This document shows, in pieces, positions 45,783 to 58,061 of a stretch of 64,000 bases of DNA. Positions within the stretch are counted from its first letter, which is position 1; each line of letters starts with the position of its first letter. The stretch is from contig JAACJK010000057.1 of assembly GCA_013368325.1 (NCBI GenBank), forward strand, positions 496,001 through 560,000, written 5' to 3'. This DNA is from Ephemerocybe angulata (taxonomy: Eukaryota > Basidiomycota > Agaricomycetes > Agaricales > Psathyrellaceae). The notes beneath the pieces are model-generated. The model worked only from the letters and a program-made list of their open reading frames with translations, was not told where the DNA came from and searched no databases. A program made the translations under genes and the position numbers.

Positions 45783-46170
45783 ATGCCCCGATGTAGGCAT
45801 ATAGTGCTCCCCTGGTCCTGATGCGTTATTTTATCCTCTCGAAGTATTCCAGTTTGTTATCGTCTCGGTTGCGCCTTCCATACTCAAATTCCCCCAGTCC
45901 GCACCACGAGTTGTAGTCCTTTAACCCCTTATTTCCAGTCAACCTTCTCGTCGCCTACATGAAGTTGAGGCTGTGGTGCTGTTAAGCGCCCAGGAGGGTA
46001 CCTGATGTTTCGGGAGGTATCTCGCAAAGCTTGCCTGTAACACGATCATGGCCTTTCTCGTAACCCACCAATATGCGCTATCTTGCATCCCAGCTACTAT
46101 TTTTCAAATGCGACAGACTTTTGAATATCGATGGTGGGATGTGATTATTACAATGGGCCTCCATATAGAC
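45783..46170. other. Convergent 3' region, MYND gene and F-box paralog 2
   Basis: These 388 bp lie between two stop codons. No gene, RNA or repeat was seen. Confidence 0.4.
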
Positions 46171-47912
46171 TTACGAAAAGCTCATTCCACAGAGCCTAAG
46201 AGCCTTGCGCATCTTCCTATGCTCTTCGATAAGCTTCCAATGCTCGTCCCAGGTCTTGTCTCGATTTGGATTGTCAATCATCGTAACTGAATCTAGGTTC
46301 GGGAAGATGATATCCAGCAGTCGTGCCAAGTCCCTGTATTCTGTAGGTTCGAAATGCGCACTATGATGACTTGGACGCCTGTCGGCGATTTCGAGGTGGC
46401 GAAGTGTGCTTGGGACCGCCGGATCCTCCCACGTATCCATTAGCGACTTCAAGGAATCGAAGCCTGGACCAATCAGAGCGGAGTAGATGGCCAGCGAGAT
46501 CTGGCGCAGTCCTTGGGCGTGACGAGCAATATAGACGAGGGTGCTGATGGAGGGGTAGTGGCAGAATAGCCCCCGGGCATCTGTGCGTCGCATGGGTGTT
46601 TGGAGGGATTTAAGCACCCTTGGATTTCTCCTATCATCTCCCTTGTCCCGGTATGCTGCGTCGATGAGCACATTTAGTCCCCCTCCAGCCTTGCCGTTTT
46701 CCACTTGAAAAACTCCGTCATGGATTTCGAAGGTTTCCAAGTTAAGCGAGCTAAGGAGGCCCTTCACGGCGGCTGGTTTGATGATGAGTTTCCTATCCTT
46801 TGGGATGATTTTCACTGCCTTGAGGTTCATCAGGGTACAGAGTGTTTCGATAGTTTGTGCAAACTTGTCGCTATCGGTGATGTGAGCGCTGACATGGAAT
46901 GTCATTGATGTTGCAACCTTGACGAGATTTTGAGGGTAACATTGGCAAACGCTGCAATGAGAGCGGTTGATAAGTTCCAAACAAGCCAGAGACGGGGGCA
47001 GGGGTGCGTTGACATCCATAGATGGTCCATGGGATGCTGTGTGTATATCGAGGGTTAGGGAAGTAATAGTGCGGAGATTTTGGCAGAGCTGAGCGGCGAA
47101 GGGTGGCGGCAATGTCGTGTTACACGGAAATATGATTGAGAGAATTTGAAGACGAAGTTGACGGAGAATCATGGGGAGGGAGGCCCAGATAACCACACAC
47201 GACTCAGCGTTATGGTCTTGGATCGAGAGGTGCTTGACGTTCGGTGCTGCATTACAGATGAGGGGAAGAGAATACGAGTGGAATACGTCTCCAGAGAGGA
47301 AGGTTCCAGTGAAGTCGATAGTCTCGACCGACGGTGAAAGAAGTAAAGGCAAAAGGCCCATATGCACGGAGTCGCATCCCGGATCGTTGAAGCAGATTCT
47401 GCGAAGGCCGGGCAAGAGGGGGCTGCCTTTGAGTTGGTGACCGAGCCACGACATCCCTGCCAAAGAGATGGCGTGCGTTGCAACCTTTCCTCCGTTGAAA
47501 GTGATTGTCCGGACTGCTCGTGCGTAACGGTAGAAAATAGTGGCCTCCGGAGCGTCAATTTCACCAAGAAAGAACTGTGACCCGTGAGTACGATATAGAA
47601 GACAGTGTACAGGTAGCAACTGACATATAAACCATTTAGTACTTGCATTCCGGGGTGAAGTTTGAGGAGGGGTGTCAGGCTGTCAAGATGGCTCCAAAGG
47701 CAGTCCAGCGCTGGGCCACGAAACGCTCGGCAGACAAGAGCGACGTTGAGTAGTTCCTTTCTCCATGCTGCAGTGTCGTGGGGCCCTTGGACGTTTTGAC
47801 GTTGAACTGGTACAAACAGTTTAAAGATGAGGCTTAGAATTTCGCGGTGCTCTAGGAAAATCTTGTTTGGAGATTTGTTCTCCTTCGAGGATTCGGGCGA
47901 TGGGTCGCCCAT
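46171..47912 (-). CDS. F-box-like protein, family 2, paralog 2
   Basis: Closest to paralog 1. Exon 1 starts MGDPSPESSKENKSPNKIFL and reads REILSLIFKLFVPV, LLNVALVCRAFRGPALDCLW and LDSLTPLLKLHPGMQVLNGLY. Exon 2 begins FFLGEIDAPEATIFYRYARA. It shares MSWLGHQLKGSPLLPGL, MGLLPLLLSPSVETIDF, CSVCQCYPQNLVK and STLRHLEIADRR with its paralogs, and ends LRLCGMSFS. The conserved C-x2-C-x-C-like cluster (CSVCQCYP) recurs in all family-2 members. Its 3' end faces the MYND gene. Confidence 0.78.
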
Positions 47913-48459
47913 TGCGGTTCTGGGTTCAGGTTGACTATGCCGTTAGGTCTTTGGCGTCGCCAGGAATGAATGAGGTCGAAGGCAGATACTTCAGGGTGAT
48001 GATGGCTGTAAGGGAAGAACCTGCAAGAGCCGACATGGCGTGGACGCGATGTTTGGATGTGCTAACCGTGCTAAACAACGCGTCTGATGCCCTGAACTTT
48101 TAGCTCCAGAATCTTCACCTTAGATTTAGGCCCCACAGCTACATACTCGTATTACTCTTGAGTCCGAGAAGCTTCTTGGCAGGTAGGAAGTAGAGTGGCG
48201 TTTCGCGCTGAAAGAAAGTTTCAGGACTAAGACAGTTCCCGAGAAATCTGCATGGCTGAGCCTGCCTAGAAGGTCCAGGACGGGCGCCTATTTCCGGGAC
48301 CAACTGGAGAACGTAGCTTAGTGACCGATATGTATCATAAGTACTTGAATGGGAACTTCGTCCCGCACCCTATATCATATAACATTTCATCTGGGCCCCT
48401 TGCACTGCGACTCAGCGCCAGGATTAGTTGCCAACCTCTCTAACATGCAGCCCGACCCA
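47913..48459. other. Intergenic region, F-box paralogs 2 and 3
   Basis: It contains the promoter of paralog 2 and, from about 48148 on, the 3' flank of paralog 3 that belongs to the inverted duplication. No gene was seen. Confidence 0.4.
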
Positions 48460-50417
48460 CTACCACGTTCGTTCTGTAGTTCTGTAGTCCTCCACACTCC
48501 TACCACTGATCCTAAGCGCCTTACGCATGCGCCTATTCTCCTCGATCGTCTCCCAATCCTCATCCCACTGCGTGACGGGCCGGCCCTTCATCATAGTGAG
48601 GCTCTCTAACTCAGGGAAAATCGTATCCAGCAAGCGGGCGAGATCCCTGCATTCAGCAGAGGTAAAATCAGCAGAGGTAAAAGTAGATTTCGAGCGGCGG
48701 TCGTAGATGTCAAGATGGATAATGGTGCTCGGAGTGTCGGGCGCGACCCAGGAGTCGATGATTGAAGCCAATGTCTTGTGGTCGGAGCCGTATGCAGCGG
48801 AGTTGAGCGTAAGTGAGATACGCTGAAGGCCTCTCGCATGGCGGGCAATGTGGACGAGGGAGCTAATCGAAATGCCGATGTCACCGACAGCGTTATTCCA
48901 CACCCTCAGTGGGGTGGTGAATTCCTGAAGACAACGCTTGCGTTTCTGGCCATCGTCGTCATACGCTGCATCGATCAGTTGCGTTACGTCTTGGCCATTC
49001 GAGTCCTCGACGCCAATGTGTGCGTTATCGAGTCTGAATGACTCCAGATTGAGGGTACGAAGAAATGGAAGGAGAGGCCCCACGTTGATGGTGAAATTTC
49101 CGTGCATTCTAACCTCCCGGAGAGGCTGCACAGTCGACAAAGTTTCGACTGTTGCTGCAAATGTGTCGTTCTCTAAGGCGTTGGTTGACAAATGGAACGA
49201 CATCGAAGTGGCTTTCTGGAGGAGGAACCGAGGATAGCATTGACACACGTTGCAGTTGGATCGATTGACGAGTTCCAGAGTCGTTAAGGAGGGGAATAGG
49301 ACTTTGCTCAACTCCTCCGCTGAAGGTCCATGAGAAGGAGTGTGTATGTCGAGAGTCAAAGACGTGAGATGTTCGAGGTTTCGACCGATTTGGCTAAGGA
49401 AAGCCGGTGTGAGGGTTGGGTTATTGGGAAATCGCAGCGTGAGGCTCTGTAATTGAAGCTTCGCAAGCTCAGTCGGAAGCGACTCCCAGAGGGCTGGGTG
49501 GGAAACAGTGTTCTCGTCGTGCAAAGTGAGGTGCCGTATCGACCGCACCGTACTGCAGACGAGGGGAAGGGCGTAGGAGTTAAAGATGTCTTCCGAGAGG
49601 AAAGCACCGGTGAACTCGACGGTCTCGATGGACGGCGAGAGGACCAAAGGCAAAAGACCCATGTACACCGTGTCGCTCTTCGGATCGCTGAAGCAAATCC
49701 TACGAAGGCCTGGCATCAATGGGACCCCTTTGAGCTGCTGCCCAAGCCATGCGATACCAGCTAGAGAGAGTGGTAGTGTTTTATCCTCTCCAGCTTTCAA
49801 TGTAATAGACCGGACCGCGCGAGCACAATGGTGAAATACTGATGCTTTGGGATCCTCTACATCGCCAAGGCTTGGCCATATATTTCCTAGAAAAAACTGC
49901 AAAACTTGAACATCGGCCTAAGATCTCTGGATATCAGGGAGGCGAGGAGCTCACGTAGGACCCATTTACAACTCGCAGGCCAGGGTGAAGCTTGAGAAGC
50001 GGTGTCAAACTATCCAAGTGACTCCAGAGACAGTCTATAGCTGGGCCGTGGAAGGCTTTACAGACAAGGGCAAGGTTTAGGAGCTCTTTCCTCCAGCCTG
50101 CTCGGAGCTGGAGCTGGGGAATAAGTGCCCTTTGGGGATGAAGTTGCAAAGGTATGAAGTACTTGAAGATGGGGTGTATGATGTCGGTATGCTCCAAGAG
50201 AGCACTGGCTCGAGGCTTCTCGTCTTTGGGAAGTGTATCTTCCATCGAAAGTGGTAGATAGCTAGCTGAAAAACAGTGTTCGTGTCTGGTTTGTTACTCG
50301 ATGGTGGGAGTTGGATGATGAAAGGATATTGCCACGGCAAGGACGGCAACTTGAAGGCCCCGACTCGGAAGTCCGTGTTTGGGACACACGTACTCTGCCA
50401 AATAACGCGTGTTCAAG
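48148..50417 (-). repeat. Inverted segmental duplication, left arm
   Basis: On the minus strand this block (promoter, family-2 F-box gene and 3' flank) matches 60740-63026 on the plus strand. The match includes non-coding ends: TTTGGCAGAGTACG upstream and AAGAAGCTTCTCGG...CTCAAGAGTAATAC downstream. Divergence is greater than between recent repeats; small indels occur, e.g. loss of three codons after SDPRSD in the right copy. Confidence 0.85.
48460..50245 (-). CDS. F-box-like protein, family 2, paralog 3
   Basis: Near twin of the gene at 60941-62705. Exon 1 starts MEDTLPKDEKPRASALLEH and reads IIHPIFKYFIPLQLHP, LQLRAGWRKELLNLALVCK, AFHGPAIDCLWSHLDSL and LKLHPGLRVVNGSY. Exon 2 begins FFLGNIWPSLGDVEDPKASV, then IAWLGQQLKGVPLMPGLRRI, MGLLPLVLSPSIETVEF, CNVCQCYPRFLLQKATSM and ARLLDTIFPELESLTMM, ending YRTTERTW. 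The role is inferred as in paralog 1. Confidence 0.8.
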
Positions 50418-51694
50418 ACTTCAAGAAAGTTAGAAACAACTCGTCAATCCACGTTTAACCGTCAACAACTTGGAGTACATCAGCAGATGCCCCCTGACTG
50501 TTCGAATCCCTTCATCCCGCACTGTATCAGGTCCATTCCACATGATGGAATAAGGGTATTCCTTGAAACTTCCAAAGGTCGGGCCCATACTTACACGTGT
50601 ATAATCAAGACCATGCACTCACCTCAATGGCAAGCAAGCTTTTCGTTCGTTCTCAGCACCGCTATAGGGCCACCAAGAGTCCAGTCTACTTGGTTGCAGT
50701 CGAGTCTTGGACTCCTGAGCCGAACCACACGAGCACATTATCGAACACTCGTGCCCGGTGCTGCTCCTCTTGTCCTCCCCTTTGTACCACTCGGCGCTGA
50801 TGAGCACACTTTAGTCGGGATCTCTTGGACTGGTCGTCAAAAGGTTCACCTTCGAGGGACTTGTAACACGCTGCCCGTTTCACACCGTCATTGCTACTAG
50901 GCTAACTTCTATGGGGTAAAGCTGGCATGCTGTTCGCCCTTGTACATGGATAGTGGCCGAGGCTGTACGAACCTGAAGGCCGCTCGGTCGATAGGGTGTG
51001 ATGGATGGCATTGCGCTTCCTCTCGTCCATGTTGCTCCATCCCTCGAACATTCTCAAAATCCCAGGGGTTATGCCTATCTGTCAGAATCAGCTCCAAAGA
51101 TCGCAGAAAATTTGGGTCCGAACACCTGGTGCAGCGACATGGAACAATGGTTGAATCTCGTCGGCCGAGGTATGTGAAGGACGATGCTAAGGCGAAGATA
51201 AGGCTATCTTGTGGCAATTCATGCGCCACCCCAGAACTACTAGACGACTCCCAGTAAGCGTAGTTCGAAATGCAAGCCACTAGTGTTTCATGGCAGAATT
51301 CGAACATTCCGGGGTGCACCCTGTGTTCGATGGCCAGTGCTCCTTCGCCCATCGTTGTTGTTTTACAATCCACTGCCTTTGTACTACCAACTATCCGGTA
51401 AACCTGTCACTTTTACTCTGGACACCGCTGTTCACATAATTCTTCGATTCTTATGTCGCAGAGATCAGTACGTCGGGCATCGCAACCCCAAGCGCCCCTG
51501 ATTTCAGCCAAGGCGACACTTCCGGGGCCCCGCCCCAATAAACGGTCCGCCGATAGATCTCCCCACGTGATTAGATATGACATCGATTACCGCGGATTCC
51601 CGCCGCAATAAAGAGCGGTAGCAGCGGCTCTCCTTCTTGAACTTCAACCCCATCTCCTCGTACCCCTTTACCGCATAACTTATCCTTATCAGCA
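50418..51694. other. Long intergenic region upstream of aldolase
   Basis: This region of about 1.3 kb has several open frames of 100-165 codons on both strands (e.g. 50909-51373 minus and 50409-50900 plus). None shows a recognisable domain or a supporting intron pattern. The last 200 bp should hold the aldolase promoter. A decayed gene here cannot be excluded. Confidence 0.4.
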
Positions 51695-52712
51695 ATGGGA
51701 ATCCTCGACATCGTACCTGTAAGTCGCAGCCATCGTCCTCAGCGGCGACCGAGCCCTCAACGCGCAGTGTCTCACTGATGAACGCGATTGGCGATGTGTA
51801 GGCTGGCGTCCTGACTGGCGAGAACGTCCGTAAATTATTTGACTACGCTAAGGAGAACCAGGTACGTCGCGTTGTCGAAATAGAGAAGAACTGCCATTGA
51901 AGAATTCGTGCCAGTTCGCTATTCCCGTGAGTTGTCGCGCAATCCAGGTACCCCGATTCATGCTGAGCGTACCGGGTGTCGTGTGTGGATAGGCCATCGT
52001 AAGTCTCGTATCGGATCTTCAACCATTTACCCTCGCCTAATCCTTGGTAGAACGTCACCTCTACCTCAACGGCCAACGCGGTTCTCGAAGCTGCCCGGTA
52101 CGCGTCCTAGAATAGGTCATTAAATCGGAAATTGACGCCGATGAGATAGCGATATCAAGTCCCCTATTATTATCCAAGTCTCCCAGGGAGGAAGCGCATT
52201 CTTCGCCGGAAAGGGCCTCGCCAACGACAAACAACAAGCCTCCATCCTCGGTGCCGTCTCTGCTGCCCACCATGTCCGCACGGTAGCCAAGGCTTACGGA
52301 GTGTACGTCCTCGAGGGCCTCGATTCAGGGTTTACGTTAATACTTTCGTTCCAGCCCCGTCGTCCTCCACAGTGACCATTGCGCCAAGAAGCTGCTCCAG
52401 TGGTTCGACGGCATGCTCGAGGCTGATGAGGCCTACTACAAGCAGCACCAGGAGCCCCTATTCTCGTCCCACATGCTCGACTTGTCTGAGGAGTCCAAGG
52501 AGGAGAACATTGAAATCTGCGAGAAGTACTTCAAGCGCATGGCTCCCATCGGTCTCTGGCTCGAGATGGAGATCGGAATCACCGGAGGCGAGGAGGATGG
52601 TGTCGACAACACTGAGGTTGACAACGCTTCCCTCTATACCCAGCCCGAGGATGTCTTCGACGTCTACAAGGCTCTCAGCGCCATTGGACCCAACTTCAGC
52701 ATTGCCGCTGCC

Positions 52713-52750
<38 letters not shown>

Positions 52751-53284
52751 TCGCCTCCACCCCGAGCTCTTGGGCCAGCACCAGGCGTATGCTGCCAAGC
52801 AGATCGGTGGCACGGCCGCCAAGCCTTTGTAAGTTTGCACTCTTCATTTGCTGACGAGTTTCGGCTGAAGGTTTCCAGGTACTTGGTCTTCCACGGTGGA
52901 TCTGGTTCTACCAAGGACGAGATCAAGACCGCCGTCTCGAACGGTGTCGTCAAGATGAACGTTGATACCGACACCCAGTTCGCCTACCTCGCTGGTATCC
53001 GGGTAAGTTGGGATACTACCTCTTCGTGTTTCGCCACTTACGGTGTCTCTTGCAGGACTTCATCAACCAAAAGAAGGACTACCTCCACGCTCAGGTTGGT
53101 AACCCCGAGGGAGCTGACAAGCCCAACAAGAAGGTAGGACCTTCCTTCTGTTTCCCCAAGCAACTTGTCTGACTTTTTGTGACAGTACTACGACCCCCGT
53201 GTCTGGGTGCGTGAGGGCGAGAAGACCTTGAGCGCTCGTGTCAAGGAGGCTTGCACCGATCTTGGCAACGTCAACCGTCTGTAA
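51695..53284 (+). CDS. FBA1: Class II fructose-bisphosphate aldolase
   Basis: Zinc aldolase of glycolysis and gluconeogenesis; it splits fructose 1,6-bisphosphate into DHAP and glyceraldehyde 3-phosphate in the cytosol. Ten exons: 51695-51718, 51802-51861, 51915-51926, 51993-51998, 52051-52097, 52150-52302, 52355-52828, 52879-53002, 53056-53133 and 53186-53284. Exons 3 and 4 are microexons of 12 nt (FAIP) and 6 nt (AI), needed to build FAIP-AI-NVTSTSTANAV. Motifs: IIIQVSQGGSAFFAGKG, VVLHSDHCAKK (metal His and catalytic Asp), WLEMEIGITGGEEDG, AFGNVHGVYKPGNV, LVFHGGSGST and KMNVDTDTQFAY. The end is RVKEACTDLGNVNRL. Length (about 360 residues) and all catalytic residues are normal for fungal FBA1. 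Confidence 0.97.
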
Positions 53285-53743
53285 TTTGACGTTGGTCAGA
53301 GGGAAGAAGTATAAATCTGTCGGAATATCAACTGTACCTTTGTAATTCATAGCGCATGTGGCCTTTTTCGCGGCTCTGGAGAATCATGGAAGTGGAAAGG
53401 ACTGAGCACGGGAAGAAGAGTGTGCAGGAAGAAAGCTGAAGCAGCGTGGAAAGGTTGGATGCAACGACCGGGCCGGATGATTCCGGTCAGTACGTAAACT
53501 CCGGATCCGCCCCGATTGGGCGCTTCGAGGCGCTTAAAGAGGAGGACAGAAATGCGACAGAGGCCTCCGCTTTGGTGTACCGAAAGAATTGCAATCCTGA
53601 TCCATAACCATGTATCTAACAGTGCTCCTCGTATTTACATACAGATAACTTGGCGTAAAAAGGTTCCGTTAATGCGTCAGAAAGTAACCTCCAGACCAGA
53701 ATACAACGACATTACTGCCGTATTCAAAACCAGAAACGGCCCA
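53285..53743. other. Convergent 3' region, aldolase and polyQ gene
   Basis: These 459 bp lie between two stop codons. No feature was recognised. Confidence 0.4.
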
Positions 53744-55579
53744 CTACATCGTTACAGGCGTCGCATCCTTTGAGGTAAGTGGAAGAGAGAAACTCCCAAG
53801 TACCTGGTTCAGATAAAACGCCATCTTCTCCTTGTCCTCCTGCATCCGCTTCATCTCCTCTTGCCACCTGCTCTCACGCATCTCATACATCCCATTCAAC
53901 ATGTTCAGGCTTCCAAGTGCGACCTCCAACGCCTTCTTCAGGTCCTCCTCGCGCGACTCGGTGCTCCCGTCGCTGCCATCGCCGTTAAGGCTGCTCTGTC
54001 CCTCGAGGAAGGAGTCTGCGCGGAGGAACTGCGGTTTCGAAGGGCGCAGGTTCTTGCGTTGCACAGTGAGGCGTTTGAACCCTGCGCGCATCTCACTGAG
54101 GGCGACGGAGTTGCGTAGCACGCTTGTGCGCCGGATGGAGCGCGAGCGGATGGAGTGGAGTTTGGAGGAGTGTGGGGGCGCGGCGAGGACGACCATTGTT
54201 GTGTCGGTCTGACGGTCTAGGTTTTGGAACTAGAATTGACCAAGATTGAGTACAGCGATTCACGTCGGTTGACGATGAGGGTGTTACTTACTGCTTGTAC
54301 GAGACCTTCCCATCCGACTTCCCAGCGCCTACGGCGCTTATCGCTGTTCGGAATGTAATTGGGGTGATACTCAAAGTCGAGCACGTCGCTATCATCCGCC
54401 TCGTCGTCCTCGTCGATCCAGTCGTCGCTGTTATCATCGACGTCTACCTTCGTAGAACCCGCGCCGCCACTATCAGTCGTCCCGTTCGACCACACAGGCG
54501 ACGACTTCGTGTCGCCGGTCACCTTGATCTTAACGGGCTCCGGGAGGTCGGGCGTGTGCGACAGGATGGAGTGGCCGGTGTATTCGCCGGCGGTCTCTTC
54601 CCCGGAGGAGTCTGGCTCGGGCGTCGTATCGCGGGGCTGCGTACTGTCTACACGCGGGGGAGGCCTGCGTCTCGGTTGCTGCACCACTTGTTGCCTCACC
54701 TCCCTTACGGGGGCTCCTCCTGCTCCTACACCCAAGGTGTCCTTCGACTTCCTCGGCTTATGCGACGGCAAAGGCACGGGCTCGTGACTGGGACTCGAAT
54801 GCAGGCTCATCGTCTCCCTCGCGGCCGCCTGCCTCGTTAGCCTTGCGGTATGCAAGAACGTGAAGGGGTTGTAGTTCGCGCCCTGGAACGGCGTCGCGGC
54901 CGGGGAGAAGGTGGAGTCGGTCATGTTGCCGTTCACTTGGTTCTGCAGGTAGATCTGCCATTGCTTTGCGAGCTGCTCCTGGATCGCGGCGGGGCTGTTC
55001 GGGTCGTAGCTGCTCGTGCTCTGCGCGTACCCTCCTCCCGCAGCGCCGCCTTGGCCTGCGGCGCCGTTGTGGTTGTGGTTATTGTTGGGCGCGCCGGGAC
55101 CGAGGTGGGTGAGGGGGTTGCGGCGGACGTGGGTGAAGGGGTATGGGTAGGGCGATCCGACGGGGACGACGGGCACGGGCACGACGGGGCCGTTCATGTT
55201 CATGTTCATCCCCATGTTCATGTAGGCTTGCAGAGGCTTGCCGTAGCCTCCGGGGAAGGGCGAGGGGGACGGCGCGGCGGTCTGGCTGTGCGGCGTGGGC
55301 GGGATCGGCGCATCTGGGCGCGGGGAGGCGAGGTAGGCGTGTAGGTAGGCGAGCGAGGCGGGGTCTTCGCTGTAGTTCTGGAAATCGTCGGGGTAGATTT
55401 GCGGGGTTGGGGCTGGGTAGTAGCCGTTGTTGTTGGCGTTGGCGTTGGCGTTGTTGTTAGAATTGTTGCTGTTAGCGCTGGGGAAATTGAATCCGATGGG
55501 TTGAAAGTCCTTCTGCATGGTGATTTCCAGTACCGGCTGTTGATTACGTTGAGCAGGGGGCTGGGCCTGATGTTGCTGC

Positions 55580-55614
<35 letters not shown>

Positions 55615-55615
55615 T

Positions 55616-55647
<32 letters not shown>

Positions 55648-57417
55648 CTGTTGCGGCTGGTGGTACTGGTTGTATTGGGCTTGCTTCGGCTGCTGTTGAA
55701 CTGGAACTTGTTGATAACGCTGCTGGAACTGAGCATCGAGATGTTGGCGATGGTCGACATAGGGAGCCGAGTGAGTATTGGACGACGAAGGTCCTTTCGC
55801 GGAGGGAGCATTGGGGTCGAAAACGGATGGATCAATGGTCCTCAAGCCCATCCCATCAATCGATCCATTCCTGCTCTTGACTCGCAGGGTTGCCTTGGGT
55901 GATAGCCGTTGAGATTGGGGCTGATAAAACTTGTCTTGCCCACGCGACTGCTCCGGGAGGTTCACCGTCGGCGATCGTGGGGTATAGCTCCCGGAATCCT
56001 CATCGTCCTTATCGCTGTACCGGTTCGAGGAGTCCGTGCCACTGCCTTGTAAATGTGAGCCAGTATCGTCGCGGCGGCCATTACGGCTATCGCCTCCACC
56101 ATTAGGGACCTGTCGCTCGTATCGTTGAGAGTTCCCGTCGGGATTCAGATCGGACGAGGGGGTTGGGGAGGAGATACGGTGCGGGTCTAGAGGGGCATGC
56201 TCAGCATCCTTCCAATGGCTTTTCGATGGTCCGAACTCGTCTTCGACCTCCTCGAGTTCTTGAACAGGGAGTGACCTGTCCGGGGTACGCGCTGTGATTG
56301 ATTGCAAGGGAGGAGTCTGCGAGTAAGGCATCGTGGAGCGGGGATCCAGCCCAATATTCGCAGGTCGCCGAGGAACGCCATTGTTATCACGTGTGGCAGA
56401 GTAATCGCGAGCGTAGGCGACGTTTGGGGTATGAGGGCCCTGCTGGTCGTTCGCCGGCCCAGGGGGCTGTGGCTTGGGAGAGTGGCGGCGTTCGGGGGTG
56501 GGAGCGCCCGAGTGCTGGTTTTGCTGCTGCTGCTGCTGCTGTTGAATAAAAGCAGCAGGATTCGAGGGGGAGGTGGGTTGGCGATCTCGGACCTTGGGGC
56601 TTTCCCTCGCGGGCTCCCTTTGGCGCCTCGCTTGGATCTCAGGGTTGTTGGGGCTCCCCCGCTCCATAGCACGGACCCGCTCGATGGGGTCTTTGGGTGG
56701 CGAAGGCGTCTCTGACCTGGGTCCCTGCCCGTAATTCGTAGCAGGATAGGGGATCGGTCCTTGAGGTACCTGGCTCTGGGTGACATGCTGCTGGTCTGAT
56801 CTCTCGATGTCCGCGAGGACCTCAGTCATCTTGAGATGCTCCTCGACGTCTGCCTCCTGGAAGCTCTTCAGGAATGCGGGTGCTGGGCGGATCGCACGGG
56901 GTTGCATGGGGTACTGAGGATTGAGGCCTGAGGCGGGTGAGAGACGGGGCTCGGAACTAACGTCGTGGATATTCCCAGTGCTGTGGTGCGATGGAGGCTG
57001 ATCGGGAGGGATGGGGAGCATGCGGCCGGGGACGGTATTGCTCGCCATCGTCGGACTCGACTGCTGGGTGCTCGTAGGCACCACTGCGCCGTTGGCAGCG
57101 TATATCTGGGCCACGGAGGGCACCATCGGCATCGACTGAGCCTTCAGGGCGCGGGGTCTGTCGCGAAGCGACGGCGATCTCGAGGTCTCCCGAGGCTGCA
57201 TGTTGTGCAGGGGACCTGTTAGGACGATGCAGTTAGCAAGAGAAGGGGAGAATGATCGTCAGGGCTTGCGGCTCGCAGTCGGTGCTGCCTCGCGCCAAAA
57301 CACCTGACTCGGTGAATGGCCGCCTGCACAAGCGAGGACCCTCAAAGAGAACAACGAACCTTGATTAGATTGGAGCGCTTGGGCTCTGCGGGCGCGCTGG
57401 GGCGAGTGGCTGGCCAT
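53744..57417 (-). CDS. Large polyQ, disordered conserved unknown protein
   Basis: Not a family I recognise. Exon 1 (from ATG 57417) reads MASHSPQRARRAQALQSNQ. An intron ending CCTAACAG joins it in frame to PLHNMQPRETSRSPSLRDRP. The protein is mostly Pro/Ser/Gln/Asn-rich. A conserved-looking helix reads FLKSFQEADVEEHLKMTEVL; a long polyQ tract follows (bases 55571-55655), then an Asn run. The C-terminal part looks structured: an acidic stretch (WIDEDDEADDSDVLDFEYH), YIPNSDKRRRRWEVGWEGLVQA, and after an intron FQNLDRQTDTTMVVLAAP. It ends with a predicted coiled coil (GSLNMLNGMYEMRESRWQEE, MKRMQEDKEKMAF) and DATPVTM. The conserved C-terminal part probably carries the function; a regulatory role is only a guess. 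Confidence 0.75.
55571..55655 (-). repeat. CAG/CAA repeat coding polyglutamine
   Basis: Mixed CTG/TTG (minus-strand CAG/CAA) triplets give more than 20 consecutive Gln inside the gene at 53744-57417. A second shorter run lies at about 56520-56544. The complementary strand shows a spurious polyleucine frame. Confidence 0.9.
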
Positions 57418-58061
57418 TGTTTTCTTAGGATCAAGGTTGGGGTGAGGGTTCGAACGAAAGATATCACAACGAAAAAGGCTGACCTGGGCAAGCCTATACG
57501 CTGGCAACGTGTATATCGTCTACAAGCCACATTCAGCTGGGCAACGAGGTCGGCAGCCGTGTTTGGAAGCCTTTCTGCCTCGAGGCAGAAGTTATGCCAA
57601 AATCAGAACAAAAAAGCCGCAAGGCTGTTTCCACCGTATCAACCACAGCCATTCCTGCGCTCCCTGACGTTTAATATCTTGACCAATCGTCCAGTTCTAT
57701 ACCAATAGCACGAGGGTAGACTGGTGTGCTGCTCGGGGGTGATAGGGGTAACCGGAAAACATAGCATTTTCGGTTCGGGACTTCCGCTTTAAGTGCCGGA
57801 ATTTGTCCATTGATCCGGCAAGCCTGCCCCTTGAGGCTCGGGAGCCTCGAGACGAAGAGACGTTGAGTTGAGCTATCGCGCAGTCGTCGAATTTTGAAAG
57901 TAGAATAGAAAGTCATGGTAAGAAGAAAGAAATATGATGCTGAAGTTGGGCAGGTTAGTCGATTCAGATTTTCAGTACAATCGGAGTTCGGATTCCACGG
58001 AATTTGCCGATCACCGCACAACAGCGCCGAGCGCCAATTTGAGTCGTCTTCAGTGTAGACG
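57418..58061. other. Divergent promoter, polyQ gene and conserved unknown gene
   Basis: These 644 bp separate two divergent starts. Open frames here have no coherent domain. No repeat or clear TATA box was seen. Confidence 0.4.

Noticed and set aside
50909..51373. Minus-strand frame of 154 codons
   Set aside because: Intronless, with no domain or paralog in the window. Kept only as a mention in the intergenic entry.
55399..55902. Plus-strand polyleucine frame
   Set aside because: Complement of the CAG/CAA repeat in the minus-strand polyQ gene.
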